Source: UBA2336 sp964404445 (GTDB taxonomy: Bacteria; Bacteroidota; Bacteroidia; Cytophagales; Cyclobacteriaceae). From it: a stretch of 64,000 bases of DNA. The translations under genes were made by a program, and so were the position numbers. Positions 50,246 to 58,796 of the stretch are shown here, piece by piece. A model generated the notes under the pieces. It worked only from the letters and a program-made list of their open reading frames with translations. It made no database searches and was not told the origin of the DNA. Location: positions 100,914-164,913 of the forward strand of contig CAYOJW010000007.1 in assembly GCA_964404445.1 (NCBI GenBank), written 5' to 3'. Within the stretch, counting starts at the first letter, position 1. Each line of letters starts with the position of its first letter.

Positions 50246-50962
50246 ATGAAAAACCTCTTTTACCAGCCCGGTATTACAAACGGAACGCTTTACCTCGACC
50301 CGGAAGAGTCGCGGCATTGCGTTAAGGTATTGCGTAAAAAAAATGGCGATACCCTTCACGTTACGGATGGAAAAGATACGCTATATAATTGCACAATAAC
50401 CGATGCCCGGCCTGAGCGGTGTATTTTCGTGATTGAATCTTCCGAACAGGATAAAAAGAAAAACTTCCGCATTCACATTGCCATCGCTCCCACTAAAAAC
50501 CCCGACCGCACCGAATGGTTTGTCGAGAAAGCTATTGAGATCGGGGTTGACGAGATCAGTTTTGTAGAATGCGACAACTCTGAACGGACATCGGTCAAGA
50601 TCGAGCGAATCGAAAAATTAGCCGTGAGTGCTATGAAACAATCACTCAAGTTTCAGATATGTAAAATAAACAATATCAAACCGTTACAGGATTTTATTTC
50701 ACAAGCAAGTGATCCCGATAGTTATCGGGATCAAAAATTCATAGCCTATGTCGATCAGACCAACCCTGACGAACTGTTTAACGTTGCCGGCCGCAACCAA
50801 AACTATACAGTGCTGATTGGCCCAGAAGGAGATTTTTCGGCAGCAGAATTAGCGCTTGCGCTCCAACATGGCTTTAAAAAAGTAGCACTTGGCCCCTCCC
50901 GTCTGCGTACCGAAACTGCCGGTGTGGTTGCGTGCCATACCTTAAACCTGATTAACTTGTAG
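50246..50962 (+). CDS. rsmE: 16S rRNA (uracil(1498)-N(3))-methyltransferase
   Basis: Methylates N3 of U1498 in 16S rRNA with SAM. The 238-residue SPOUT-class enzyme has an N-terminal PUA-like part (LYLDPEESRHCVKVLRKKNGDTLHV), APTKNPDRTEWFVEKAIEIGVDEI, and the knot motif IGPEGDFSAAELALA... with LGPSRLRTETAGVVA. All blocks are present. A 24-bp palindrome is embedded in the coding region at 50710-50733, adding SDPDSYRDQ in a loop without breaking frame. It is one base ahead of the next gene. Confidence 0.96.
   Translation: MKNLFYQPGITNGTLYLDPEESRHCVKVLRKKNGDTLHVTDGKDTLYNCTITDARPERCIFVIESSEQDKKKNFRIHIAIAPTKNPDRTEWFVEKAIEIGVDEISFVECDNSERTSVKIERIEKLAVSAMKQSLKFQICKINNIKPLQDFISQASDPDSYRDQKFIAYVDQTNPDELFNVAGRNQNYTVLIGPEGDFSAAELALALQHGFKKVALGPSRLRTETAGVVACHTLNLINL
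50710..50733. repeat. Palindrome inside rsmE
   Basis: TGATCCCGATA and TATCGGGATCA form perfect 11-bp arms with a two-base centre. TCCCGATA/TATCGGGA palindromes of this form are scattered in many Bacteroidota genomes. Here the element is in-frame coding sequence. Confidence 0.8.
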
Positions 50963-50963
50963 C

Positions 50964-52196
50964 ATGGCATTGAATTATATCTGGGTAGGGTTTTTCCTCA
51001 TCGGCTTTATTGTAGCCCTTGTAAAACTCATTTTCTTTCACGACACAACCATCTTCCCCAACATGATGGAGGCCACGTTTGAAATGGCTAAGACCGGTTT
51101 TACACTTTCGATCGGCCTTACCGGTGTAATGACGTTGTGGCTCGGGTTGATGAAGATTGGCGAACGCGGTGGCATGATCACCATCATCTCACGGTTGTTC
51201 GGGCCGTTCTTTGCCCGCCTCTTTCCCGAAGTACCGAAAGATCATCCGGCCAACGGGGCAATTATTATGAATTTCAGCGCTAACATTCTGGGGCTTGATA
51301 ATGCGGCCACTCCACTCGGGCTGAAAGCCATGAAAGAGTTACAGGAAATCAATCCTGTGAAAGACACGGCCTCGAATGCACAGATTATGTTTTTGGTTTT
51401 AAATGCTTCGGGCTTAACCATTATACCCATTGCTATTATTGCCGATCGCGTAACGATGGGTTCGGCCAATCCAACCGGCATTTTTATTCCGATTTTGATT
51501 GCACACTCCTGCGCAACCTTAGCGGGATTGATTTACGTGGCCATCCGGCAACGGATTAACCTGTTCGATCCTGTATTATTAGCGTACCTGTTGGGTATGA
51601 CAGGCATTATCGGGCTGGGTGTTTTTTACTTTGCCAGTCTTTCGCAGGAAGCTATGCAAACGCAGTCGTTACTGATGACGAGCCTGATCATACTCAGTTT
51701 GATTGTGGGCTTTATTGGCATGGGGCTTTACCGCAAAATTCCAATCTTCGAAACATTTATTGAAGGCGCTAAAGAAGGGTTTGATACAGCCATTAAAATT
51801 ATCCCCTACTTAGTGGGTATTCTCGTAGCAATTGGCGTGTTCCGCGTATCCGGAACGATGGATTATTTAACAGAAGGTGTGCGCTGGTGTCTTACCGTGT
51901 TTGGCATGAATACCGATTTTGTGGACGCGCTTCCGGTAGCGTTTATGAAGCCGATGAGCGGACAGGGCGCCCGGGGAATGATGGTTGACATTGCGACTAC
52001 CTTTGGTGTGGATTCGTTTGTGGGAAATATGGCGGCAATCTTCCGGGGTGCAGCCGAAACAACGTTTTACATTCTGGCACTTTATTTTGGTTCGGTGAAC
52101 ATCCGCAAAGGCCGCTATGCAGTGCAGGGCGCACTCATTGCTGATTTGTTCGGGATTTTAGCCGGGATTTTAGCCGGGTATTTGTTTTTTCATTAG
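50964..52196 (+). CDS. Nucleoside-recognition/spore-maturation-like (SpmA-SpmB fused) membrane protein
   Basis: A 410-residue membrane protein with about eleven helices. Each half resembles a Gate/nucleoside-recognition domain: the first has GFTLSIGLTGVMTLWLGLMKIGERGG and NILGLDNAATPLGLKAMKELQ, the second GFDTAIKIIPYLVGILVAIG and PVAFMKPMSGQGARGMMVD. In Bacillus the two halves are the separate proteins SpmA and SpmB. The substrate in non-sporulating bacteria is unknown. It starts one base after rsmE, so translation is probably coupled. Confidence 0.9.
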   Translation: MALNYIWVGFFLIGFIVALVKLIFFHDTTIFPNMMEATFEMAKTGFTLSIGLTGVMTLWLGLMKIGERGGMITIISRLFGPFFARLFPEVPKDHPANGAIIMNFSANILGLDNAATPLGLKAMKELQEINPVKDTASNAQIMFLVLNASGLTIIPIAIIADRVTMGSANPTGIFIPILIAHSCATLAGLIYVAIRQRINLFDPVLLAYLLGMTGIIGLGVFYFASLSQEAMQTQSLLMTSLIILSLIVGFIGMGLYRKIPIFETFIEGAKEGFDTAIKIIPYLVGILVAIGVFRVSGTMDYLTEGVRWCLTVFGMNTDFVDALPVAFMKPMSGQGARGMMVDIATTFGVDSFVGNMAAIFRGAAETTFYILALYFGSVNIRKGRYAVQGALIADLFGILAGILAGYLFFH

Positions 52197-52233
52197 AACT
52201 ATCGCTGCATAAAGAAGCAACTCATCAATAAAT

Positions 52234-55200
52234 TTATTTTTTTTGTGAAGGGAGGTTCACCGTAAACGTTGTGCCTTCGTTAAGTTTGGATGAAACGCTG
52301 ATCTCGCCCTTTAGTTTTTCAATTGTTTCGCTCACAATATATAAACCAAGCCCTGATCCTTTTATGGTTTCGTTGGCGCGGTAAAACATTTTGAAGACGT
52401 GTAACAGGTGATCTTCGGCAATCCCCATTCCGTTATCGATTACCCGAATGGTAGCACGGGTATCGTCATAATCAACTTTTATCTCTATAAAAGGGTTTTC
52501 GTTTCGCAGGTTATGATATTTAATGGCATTCGAGATCAGGTTTGAAAGGATAATTTTTAGTCTTCTTGAATCGGCACAAAACGTACCGTGGCCGTTCACG
52601 GTTACAATTCTGAGTATTCCGTTCTTTTCATCTAAATACCGGAGGTTATCCAGCACTTCATATATGATCGTGTCGAACAGAATTTCTTCACGAATAATTT
52701 CCATGCGTGCATTACGCGAGAAGTCAATGATGTCGCGAATAAACCCGTCTAACCGTTGAATGCTCTTTTCGATCAGGTCAAGGTAAATCGGAATATCCTT
52801 TCCGTTATCTAACCGTGCAACATTAACCAGGCCCAGAACTGATGCCAATGGTGCGCGTAAATCGTGCGAAGCACTGTAAACAAATTTATCTAATTCGCTG
52901 TTTACTTTTTTTAGTTCGCGGTTTCGTTTTTCAATATCGGCTACCCGCCATTTATATATACCAAAAAGCGAACCGGCCATAAGCATGGCCAGCAGTATGT
53001 AAAACCATTTGGTTTCATGAAAAAATGGTTTTACCCGGAATTTAAACTCAGCACCCGTTGTATTCCAAAGCCCGTCATTGTTGGATGCGATTACTTTAAA
53101 CGTGTATTCGCCTGGCGGAAGGTTCGTATAAGAAGTTTCACGTTCCGAACCGCCATCAATCCATTGCTTGTCGAAGCCTTCGAGCATGAATTTAAACTGG
53201 TTTTTATCGGGTGCAACAAGGCTTAGGCTGGTAAACTGAAAAGTGTAGCGGATATTGTCTGATTTGATACTGGTTGTTTCACTTGTTGTAAACTCTTGCT
53301 CGTCTGTAATTAACCGGGTGATGTAAACGGCTGGTACCTCCGGGTTTTCGATAATCCTGTGAGGATAGATTATCGAAGCGCCACCAATGGTTGGTATCCA
53401 AACTTCACCGGTTGATGCCAGCGTTGCACGTGTTGCCCCTGTGCATTCCTTTTTCTTCATCCCATCGTAATGGTTATAGAATCTGGTTTTTATCGAAGAT
53501 GATTTACCTTGCACGTACGCTATGGCATCGGCCTTTTTTAAGCGCAATATGCCTTTGTTGGTGGTTATCCATACATTGCCCGACTGATCCTCTACCCAGT
53601 CGAAATAACCTTCGCCTTTAACACGGTGCTCAAGTTCAAGTTTTGTAAATTTTTCACCATCGAAGTGAAACATTCCTGTGTTGGCCACCAGCCAAACGTT
53701 CTCCGGGTTATCGATGTGCATGTTGAAGATCAAAATCCCGTAATCATCGTCTGTAATATGATGTATTGTGAGTTTACCTTCCGGATCAACCAATCCTAAC
53801 CCACCACCGTTTGTACCTAAATAAATTGCGCCATTGTGAGCCTGTTCAATAGCGAGCACATAATTTGCACCAAGACCATTTTCTTTATTATACGTAGTTT
53901 TAACCTTTCCATTTGCAAACACAATGGCGCCTCCGGCACGAGTGGCCAACCATAAGTTTCCATTCTTATCTTCCAGTATGCGTCTTATATCCTGAGCAGG
54001 TAGCCCTGTTGAAATGTTATAGAGTATTTCATTAGTGCCTTGTTTCCGTAACAGTCCGCTGTATGACCCAATCCAAAGAACATTGTTCCGGTCGATGCAA
54101 ATATCGCGGATGCCCATGTTGTTCAGCGAATGCTCTAAAGTAAGTTTTGAAAACTTTCCGTTGGTAAAAATATTAATATCACCGTCATCGGTGCCAATGT
54201 ACATTTCTCCGTTTTTCCCTTCCGAAATAATGTTCACCAGGTCTAACGAAAGCCCATTTATTTCAGAATAGGTAACGATGCCCGTATCTTTTAACCTCAG
54301 CAACCCGGCTTTGCTGGTAGCCAGCCAAAGGCTTCCTTCTTTGTCGAAAGTAAGCGATGTAAGCGCAAATGTGGGCAGGCCCTGAAATTTTGTAAACAAT
54401 TCTTCAATACCAGCGGCTTCGTTTATCCTCGCAAGGCCACGTTCGGTAGCTGCCCATATTGAGCCATAGCTATCGGTGGTAATTGCGTTAACCTGAATAT
54501 TTTGAAGCATTTTAACAGGCGTAATACGGTTACCCTCCATAATATCTAATCCGCTTGTTGAAGCAACTAATATGCGCCCATCGGGTACGGCACACAAGGC
54601 ATTGATTACGTTTCCGGATAAACCGTTTTGTGAATTGTATTGTGTGTATTTACCGTTTTTGATTTTAATAATGCCCCTGTCATTTGTGCCTACCCATATT
54701 GCTTTGTCGGTATCTTGCACAATACCCATAATACTGGTGTTACTGACTGGCTCAAAATCGGGTTTTGAAACTTTTTCGTTTTGTACAATGTACAACCCGT
54801 TGTTGTTCGAGCCAACAAGCATAACGCTATCGGTTATGAACACCGATCGTATTGAGCTTGGTAATGTTCCCTCACGGGGATGATATGGTTTCAAGCCATT
54901 GTTCTCGAACACTACAAGGCCGCTGCCCTGTGTTGCCAGCCAAAGTTTATCGCCATCTTTAACTGCCTGATAAAAGGCGTCAGACTGAAGAAAGGGTGTG
55001 TTTTCACGGTCGAACAATTCAAACCGGTACCCGTCAAAGCGTAACAAACCATTGTATGCGGTAACCCACAGAAAGCCATCGTTACCCTGCACAACACTCG
55101 TCAGGTTATTGGAAATCAATCCCTCGTCACTCGTCCATTGGCCTATTGAGCTTTGCGAAAGCGGTTTATCGGGCGGAAATGAAGCCGGTTTTCGTTGTGC

Positions 55201-55263
55201 CGAAACACTTGTAACCACTATCAATAGTGGGGCGATCAAAAACCAAAAGCAACTTATCTTCAT
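52234..55263 (-). CDS. Periplasmic-propeller sensor histidine kinase (Y_Y_Y type, no receiver)
   Basis: A 1009-residue sensor. The signal peptide (FWFLIAPLLIVVTSVSAQ) leads into about 14 reg_prop beta-propeller repeats (about 45-660, e.g. GFLWVTAYNGLLRFDG, GSLWLATSKAGLLRL, GNVWITTNKGILRLK). A Y_Y_Y domain (SYTNLPPGEYTFKVIASNNDGLWN) and one helix (WFYILLAMLMAGSLFGIYKW) follow. The kinase has SASHDLRAPLASVLGLVNVARL (His phosphosite), NLISNAIKYH, IDNGMGIAEDH and GSGLGLYIV. It stops there: there is no receiver or AraC domain as in hybrid two-component systems, and no response regulator lies next to it. Its signal and partner are unknown. Confidence 0.92.
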   Translation of the reverse strand: MKISCFWFLIAPLLIVVTSVSAQRKPASFPPDKPLSQSSIGQWTSDEGLISNNLTSVVQGNDGFLWVTAYNGLLRFDGYRFELFDRENTPFLQSDAFYQAVKDGDKLWLATQGSGLVVFENNGLKPYHPREGTLPSSIRSVFITDSVMLVGSNNNGLYIVQNEKVSKPDFEPVSNTSIMGIVQDTDKAIWVGTNDRGIIKIKNGKYTQYNSQNGLSGNVINALCAVPDGRILVASTSGLDIMEGNRITPVKMLQNIQVNAITTDSYGSIWAATERGLARINEAAGIEELFTKFQGLPTFALTSLTFDKEGSLWLATSKAGLLRLKDTGIVTYSEINGLSLDLVNIISEGKNGEMYIGTDDGDINIFTNGKFSKLTLEHSLNNMGIRDICIDRNNVLWIGSYSGLLRKQGTNEILYNISTGLPAQDIRRILEDKNGNLWLATRAGGAIVFANGKVKTTYNKENGLGANYVLAIEQAHNGAIYLGTNGGGLGLVDPEGKLTIHHITDDDYGILIFNMHIDNPENVWLVANTGMFHFDGEKFTKLELEHRVKGEGYFDWVEDQSGNVWITTNKGILRLKKADAIAYVQGKSSSIKTRFYNHYDGMKKKECTGATRATLASTGEVWIPTIGGASIIYPHRIIENPEVPAVYITRLITDEQEFTTSETTSIKSDNIRYTFQFTSLSLVAPDKNQFKFMLEGFDKQWIDGGSERETSYTNLPPGEYTFKVIASNNDGLWNTTGAEFKFRVKPFFHETKWFYILLAMLMAGSLFGIYKWRVADIEKRNRELKKVNSELDKFVYSASHDLRAPLASVLGLVNVARLDNGKDIPIYLDLIEKSIQRLDGFIRDIIDFSRNARMEIIREEILFDTIIYEVLDNLRYLDEKNGILRIVTVNGHGTFCADSRRLKIILSNLISNAIKYHNLRNENPFIEIKVDYDDTRATIRVIDNGMGIAEDHLLHVFKMFYRANETIKGSGLGLYIVSETIEKLKGEISVSSKLNEGTTFTVNLPSQKK

Positions 55264-55366
55264 TTCTGAAGTAAATTAGGAAAAAACCTATGAGAAAAAG
55301 AAGGCCACGCCCGGAACAGTTTTGCAGGCTTCTGATTTAATCCTGATCGCTCACTTAAAAATCGGC

Positions 55367-57154
55367 TTACTTCACCACCTTCCCGTTCTTATCGATCCGG
55401 GTAACGTTGTCGTCAGATTTAACATGAAGCTCACCGCTTTCAGGAACAAAAACGATTTCCTGCGGAGTGAAATCGAGAGCAATGTTATTGCTCCACGACA
55501 GGCCGTCAGACTTGTAAATCTTGACAATAGTTGAAGGGTATTTCCCTGCCTTGTCTTTGCGTTCGCTGTATGTTAACGTGAAAAAAATCTGGCCTGCGGC
55601 ATCGGCCGTAGCCAGCGCATGAATAATGTGCAAGCGCTTCTCTCGCAAATTCACCTTATCAACAGGGTATGTTACTTTTATTTCGGGTGTATTGGAAACA
55701 GGAATGTTATAAAAATATCCCTGAGCCGAAACCGAATCGGTAAAAATAAGGCCGGTAGTGTATTTACCCGCTTCAATAACCAATGGTTTAAACTTAGTAA
55801 CAACTTCTGTAAACAAGGGAATAGAGTCTGCCCCATTCACCAACCAGCGTGTATTCTCGGTACGAGTGTTTAACTCGGTCGTGCGGGCGATTTTCTCGCG
55901 CTGAGCGTATTCCTTCATGCTGTTCACGTACGATTTAAAAATATCGCCTTTGGTAAAGGTGCTGTTCACAAATGCCTGGTAATTTTGAATATCGGCATCG
56001 AGGTTTCGTTCGGCAAACCGTGCCAATATACTATCCACACGGTTGATGTACTGAATTTCATCACGTACAGCATTCAACTTCTGATAAACATCGTTACCGG
56101 AACGAACAGCCTTATGCTCAATCATAGCCGACTTGTATTGCAGATCGGCAATTTTTACAGCAAAAACATCCAACGGTAAGGGGTTCTCGTCAAGCTTTTT
56201 CAGTTGGGCAACCGGTAAGCCTTCTTTTACCTTTACCAGATCGGCTTTCACCGATACCGAATCGGTTTCTAATTTACGTTTCAGCTTATTGATTTCCATG
56301 TCAACCTTCACCAGATTGTCTTGCAGGGGTTTCACTTCTTTGTCGATGGTGGCAAGCGTTCGCGTTACAAAATCTTTATAATCCCAAACCTGTATCTGTT
56401 CCTGATAGAAATCGGTTGTTGTTTTACCATCTTCTTTAAATTCTTTTAGTTCGGACACCGACAGTTTTTGGTTGTATTTGGTTTTACCATAATTACTAAG
56501 GCTTACCTTGTAATTATCGAATGCTTTAATGGCAGAGTCGTACCGGCTTGCCAGGCTGTTAAGATTTTTAATACTGTTTTCATCGGCACGCAACAACAAT
56601 TCGCGGTAACCGGAGTAGCTGCCCTGAATGTCGGCAAACAACTGTTGCGAGCGGCTGTACAAACTTTCGCTTTGTGAAAAATAGTGCTTTACCATGTTAA
56701 GCTTGTCGATGGATTCGCGCAGGGCACTGATGCGTTTTTCCAAATCGAACTGCACGTAATCTAACTTTACACCAAATTCGCCCGTGCTCAGGTCGCGTCT
56801 GTTATAACTCTGGTAATATTCTTTATTCTTTTTAATTTCTTTATCCGTCATCATTTTCAATGACTTGTCGTAAAACAAAATAGACGAATCCATAAGCTGA
56901 ATAGCCCTGTTTGTTTCGGTAAGAATATCAACGGCTGGTATTTTTTCCTGATAAATTGTGCCCATGTATAAGTAGGCATTAGGGTTATCAAGGTTATCTT
57001 TCAGGTACGTTCTCAAAAAAGGTTCGGCTGCTTCGTATTGCTTGGTACTCAGCAAGGCGTAAACATCCTTATACTTCACCTTTTGTGCTGTTACTGGTAT
57101 TGCGAAGGCCAGAAAAAGCAACAGAAAAAACGGGGTGTAGGTTGATTTAGACAT
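55367..57154 (-). CDS. Long helical exported protein of unknown function
   Basis: I do not recognise this 595-residue protein. ATG 57154 gives a clean signal peptide (FFLLLFLAFAIPVTAQ). Residues about 20-75 are TPR-like (YKDVYALLSTKQYEAAEPFLRTYLKDNLDNPNAYLYMGTIYQ in two helices). A very long predominantly helical, coiled-coil region (about 80-430) follows, with ELRESIDKLNMVKHYFSQSESLYSRSQQ-like repeats of charged residues. The last ~160 residues are beta-rich (KVTYPVDKVNLREKRL, FFTLTYSERKDKAGKYPSTIVKIYK). It is probably periplasmic. It lies between coaX and the sensor kinase on the same strand. Confidence 0.75.
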   Translation of the reverse strand: MSKSTYTPFFLLLFLAFAIPVTAQKVKYKDVYALLSTKQYEAAEPFLRTYLKDNLDNPNAYLYMGTIYQEKIPAVDILTETNRAIQLMDSSILFYDKSLKMMTDKEIKKNKEYYQSYNRRDLSTGEFGVKLDYVQFDLEKRISALRESIDKLNMVKHYFSQSESLYSRSQQLFADIQGSYSGYRELLLRADENSIKNLNSLASRYDSAIKAFDNYKVSLSNYGKTKYNQKLSVSELKEFKEDGKTTTDFYQEQIQVWDYKDFVTRTLATIDKEVKPLQDNLVKVDMEINKLKRKLETDSVSVKADLVKVKEGLPVAQLKKLDENPLPLDVFAVKIADLQYKSAMIEHKAVRSGNDVYQKLNAVRDEIQYINRVDSILARFAERNLDADIQNYQAFVNSTFTKGDIFKSYVNSMKEYAQREKIARTTELNTRTENTRWLVNGADSIPLFTEVVTKFKPLVIEAGKYTTGLIFTDSVSAQGYFYNIPVSNTPEIKVTYPVDKVNLREKRLHIIHALATADAAGQIFFTLTYSERKDKAGKYPSTIVKIYKSDGLSWSNNIALDFTPQEIVFVPESGELHVKSDDNVTRIDKNGKVVK

Positions 57155-57316
57155 TTTTATAAATGTATAGTTCTGCAATTTAATTAATTATTTGGTTTCG
57201 ATATACGGGTGTTCCGGTTAAAACTCACTGTTTTGTGCACACGTTACACGGCATATAACGGTATATTCATTTTACGAGGGAACCAAAAACAATTACCGCA
57301 CCAAAAAATTATTCAT

Positions 57317-58081
57317 TCATAAACAACCGGCTGTTAACCGTAATCCGTTTAATGTAAGGTGCGGATCGACATCATCAAACTTATCTTTCAGCGATGTAAT
57401 GATGGACGATAGCCCGCCTGTGGCAATGGCAACGCATTGCGGGTCGGCCAACTCCTGCCGGATACGTGCGAGCATATTACTTACCAACCCTTCGTACCCC
57501 AACAATATACCTGCCTGTATGGCGTGTACAGTGTTTTTACCTAATACAGATGTTGGAAGTTCGAGCGGCACATCGAAAAGCTTGGCGGTGTTTTGCGATA
57601 ACGAACGGATCGCAGTTTTCAATCCTGGTGCGATGGCAACACCCACTATTTTACCAGTGGCCTGAACGGTTGTAAACGTTAAGGCTGTTCCAAAATCAAC
57701 GATAATACAGTTGGCTTTAAAGCGTGTGTGCGCTGCCAACGCATTGGCGACAAGATCAGAACCGATCTCGTACGGGTTCAGCACCTCGATAGGCAATTTC
57801 GGGTAAACAGCGGGCCCTAATACAATGGGTTGCTTCTCGAACAATGTTTGCACAACATTTACAATGCGATTGGTCAGATCAGGAACCACACTGCTGATCA
57901 CAATTTTTTCTACTTGTTCGGTGCGCAAACCTGCCTCAAAGAAAAAATCGCGCAGCTTAATGCCGTAAAAAAGTTCAGGTCGGCCAAAGGCAGACGATAT
58001 GCGCCAAATGTGCGCCCACTGGTTGTTAGCATACAAACCCAACGTTACATCGGTATTTCCAATATCAACAGCCAACATCAT
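57317..58081 (-). CDS. coaX: Type III pantothenate kinase
   Basis: Phosphorylates pantothenate in the first step of CoA synthesis. The 254-residue protein shows the actin-like P-loop MLAVDIGNTDVTLGLY, the second motif GSDLVANALAAHTRF, the IVDFGTALTFT block and the glycine-rich ATGGLSSII near the end. Size fits the type III family. Its start lies three bases after the stop of the Sir2 gene, so it is almost certainly co-transcribed with Sir2 and topA. Confidence 0.95.
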   Translation of the reverse strand: MMLAVDIGNTDVTLGLYANNQWAHIWRISSAFGRPELFYGIKLRDFFFEAGLRTEQVEKIVISSVVPDLTNRIVNVVQTLFEKQPIVLGPAVYPKLPIEVLNPYEIGSDLVANALAAHTRFKANCIIVDFGTALTFTTVQATGKIVGVAIAPGLKTAIRSLSQNTAKLFDVPLELPTSVLGKNTVHAIQAGILLGYEGLVSNMLARIRQELADPQCVAIATGGLSSIITSLKDKFDDVDPHLTLNGLRLTAGCL

Positions 58082-58084
58082 ACC

Positions 58085-58777
58085 TTAGACAAGTTCAAAT
58101 AGTTTTTTCTTTAATTTTTCTAACCCACTGCCGGCCTTTTCGGAAATGGTTGTAACATTCGGTACCGAATGTACATCCGGGATATTCGGGTCAACAACAA
58201 ATTTAGGAACATAACGCGGCACATAATGAATAAGGCCAGCAGCAGGATATACCACCAGCGATGTTCCGGCAACCAAAAAAATATCGGCTTGGGCTGCATA
58301 CGAAACCGCTACGTCCATCATGGGTACCATTTCGCCAAACCATACAATGTTAGGGCGCAACTGCGAACCTTTTTCGCACACATCGCCTGATTTTAACTCC
58401 CAACCTTCTATGGAATATACCAGTTTTTCATCGATTGTGCTGCGTGATTCAAACAAACTTCCGTGCAAATGGATTACGTGGCGAGACCCTGCCCGTTCGT
58501 GCAGATCGTCAACGTTTTGTGTAATAACAGTTACATCAAAATACTGTTCAAGCTCATGCAGTATTTCATGCCCGCGATTGGGCTTAACGGTAAGCGCCTG
58601 TTTTCTGCGCTGGTTATAGAACTCAAGTACCAAAGCGGGGTTTTTATCCCAGCCTTCGGGCGTGGCAACATCTTCTACCCGGTGGCCTTCCCACAAACCG
58701 CCTGCATCGCGAAACGTTGCTATGCCGCTCTCGGCACTGATGCCTGCCCCGGTAAGCACAACCAATTTCTTTTTCAT
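58085..58777 (-). CDS. Sir2-family NAD-dependent protein deacylase without zinc-binding cysteines
   Basis: A 230-residue sirtuin that removes acyl groups from lysine, using NAD. It has TGAGISAESGIATFRDAGGLW, TQNVDDLHERAG with the catalytic His in VIHLHGSLF, and GTSLVVYPAAGL. The usual Cys-x2-Cys...Cys-x2-Cys zinc site is absent: the region between LHGSLF and LRPNIVWFGE has only one Cys. This is common in Bacteroidota sirtuins as I know them. It lies 19 bases after topA and three bases before coaX on the same strand. Substrate range is not predictable. Confidence 0.92.
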   Translation of the reverse strand: MKKKLVVLTGAGISAESGIATFRDAGGLWEGHRVEDVATPEGWDKNPALVLEFYNQRRKQALTVKPNRGHEILHELEQYFDVTVITQNVDDLHERAGSRHVIHLHGSLFESRSTIDEKLVYSIEGWELKSGDVCEKGSQLRPNIVWFGEMVPMMDVAVSYAAQADIFLVAGTSLVVYPAAGLIHYVPRYVPKFVVDPNIPDVHSVPNVTTISEKAGSGLEKLKKKLFELV

Positions 58778-58796
58778 GCAGTTGGATAAACTTTCG

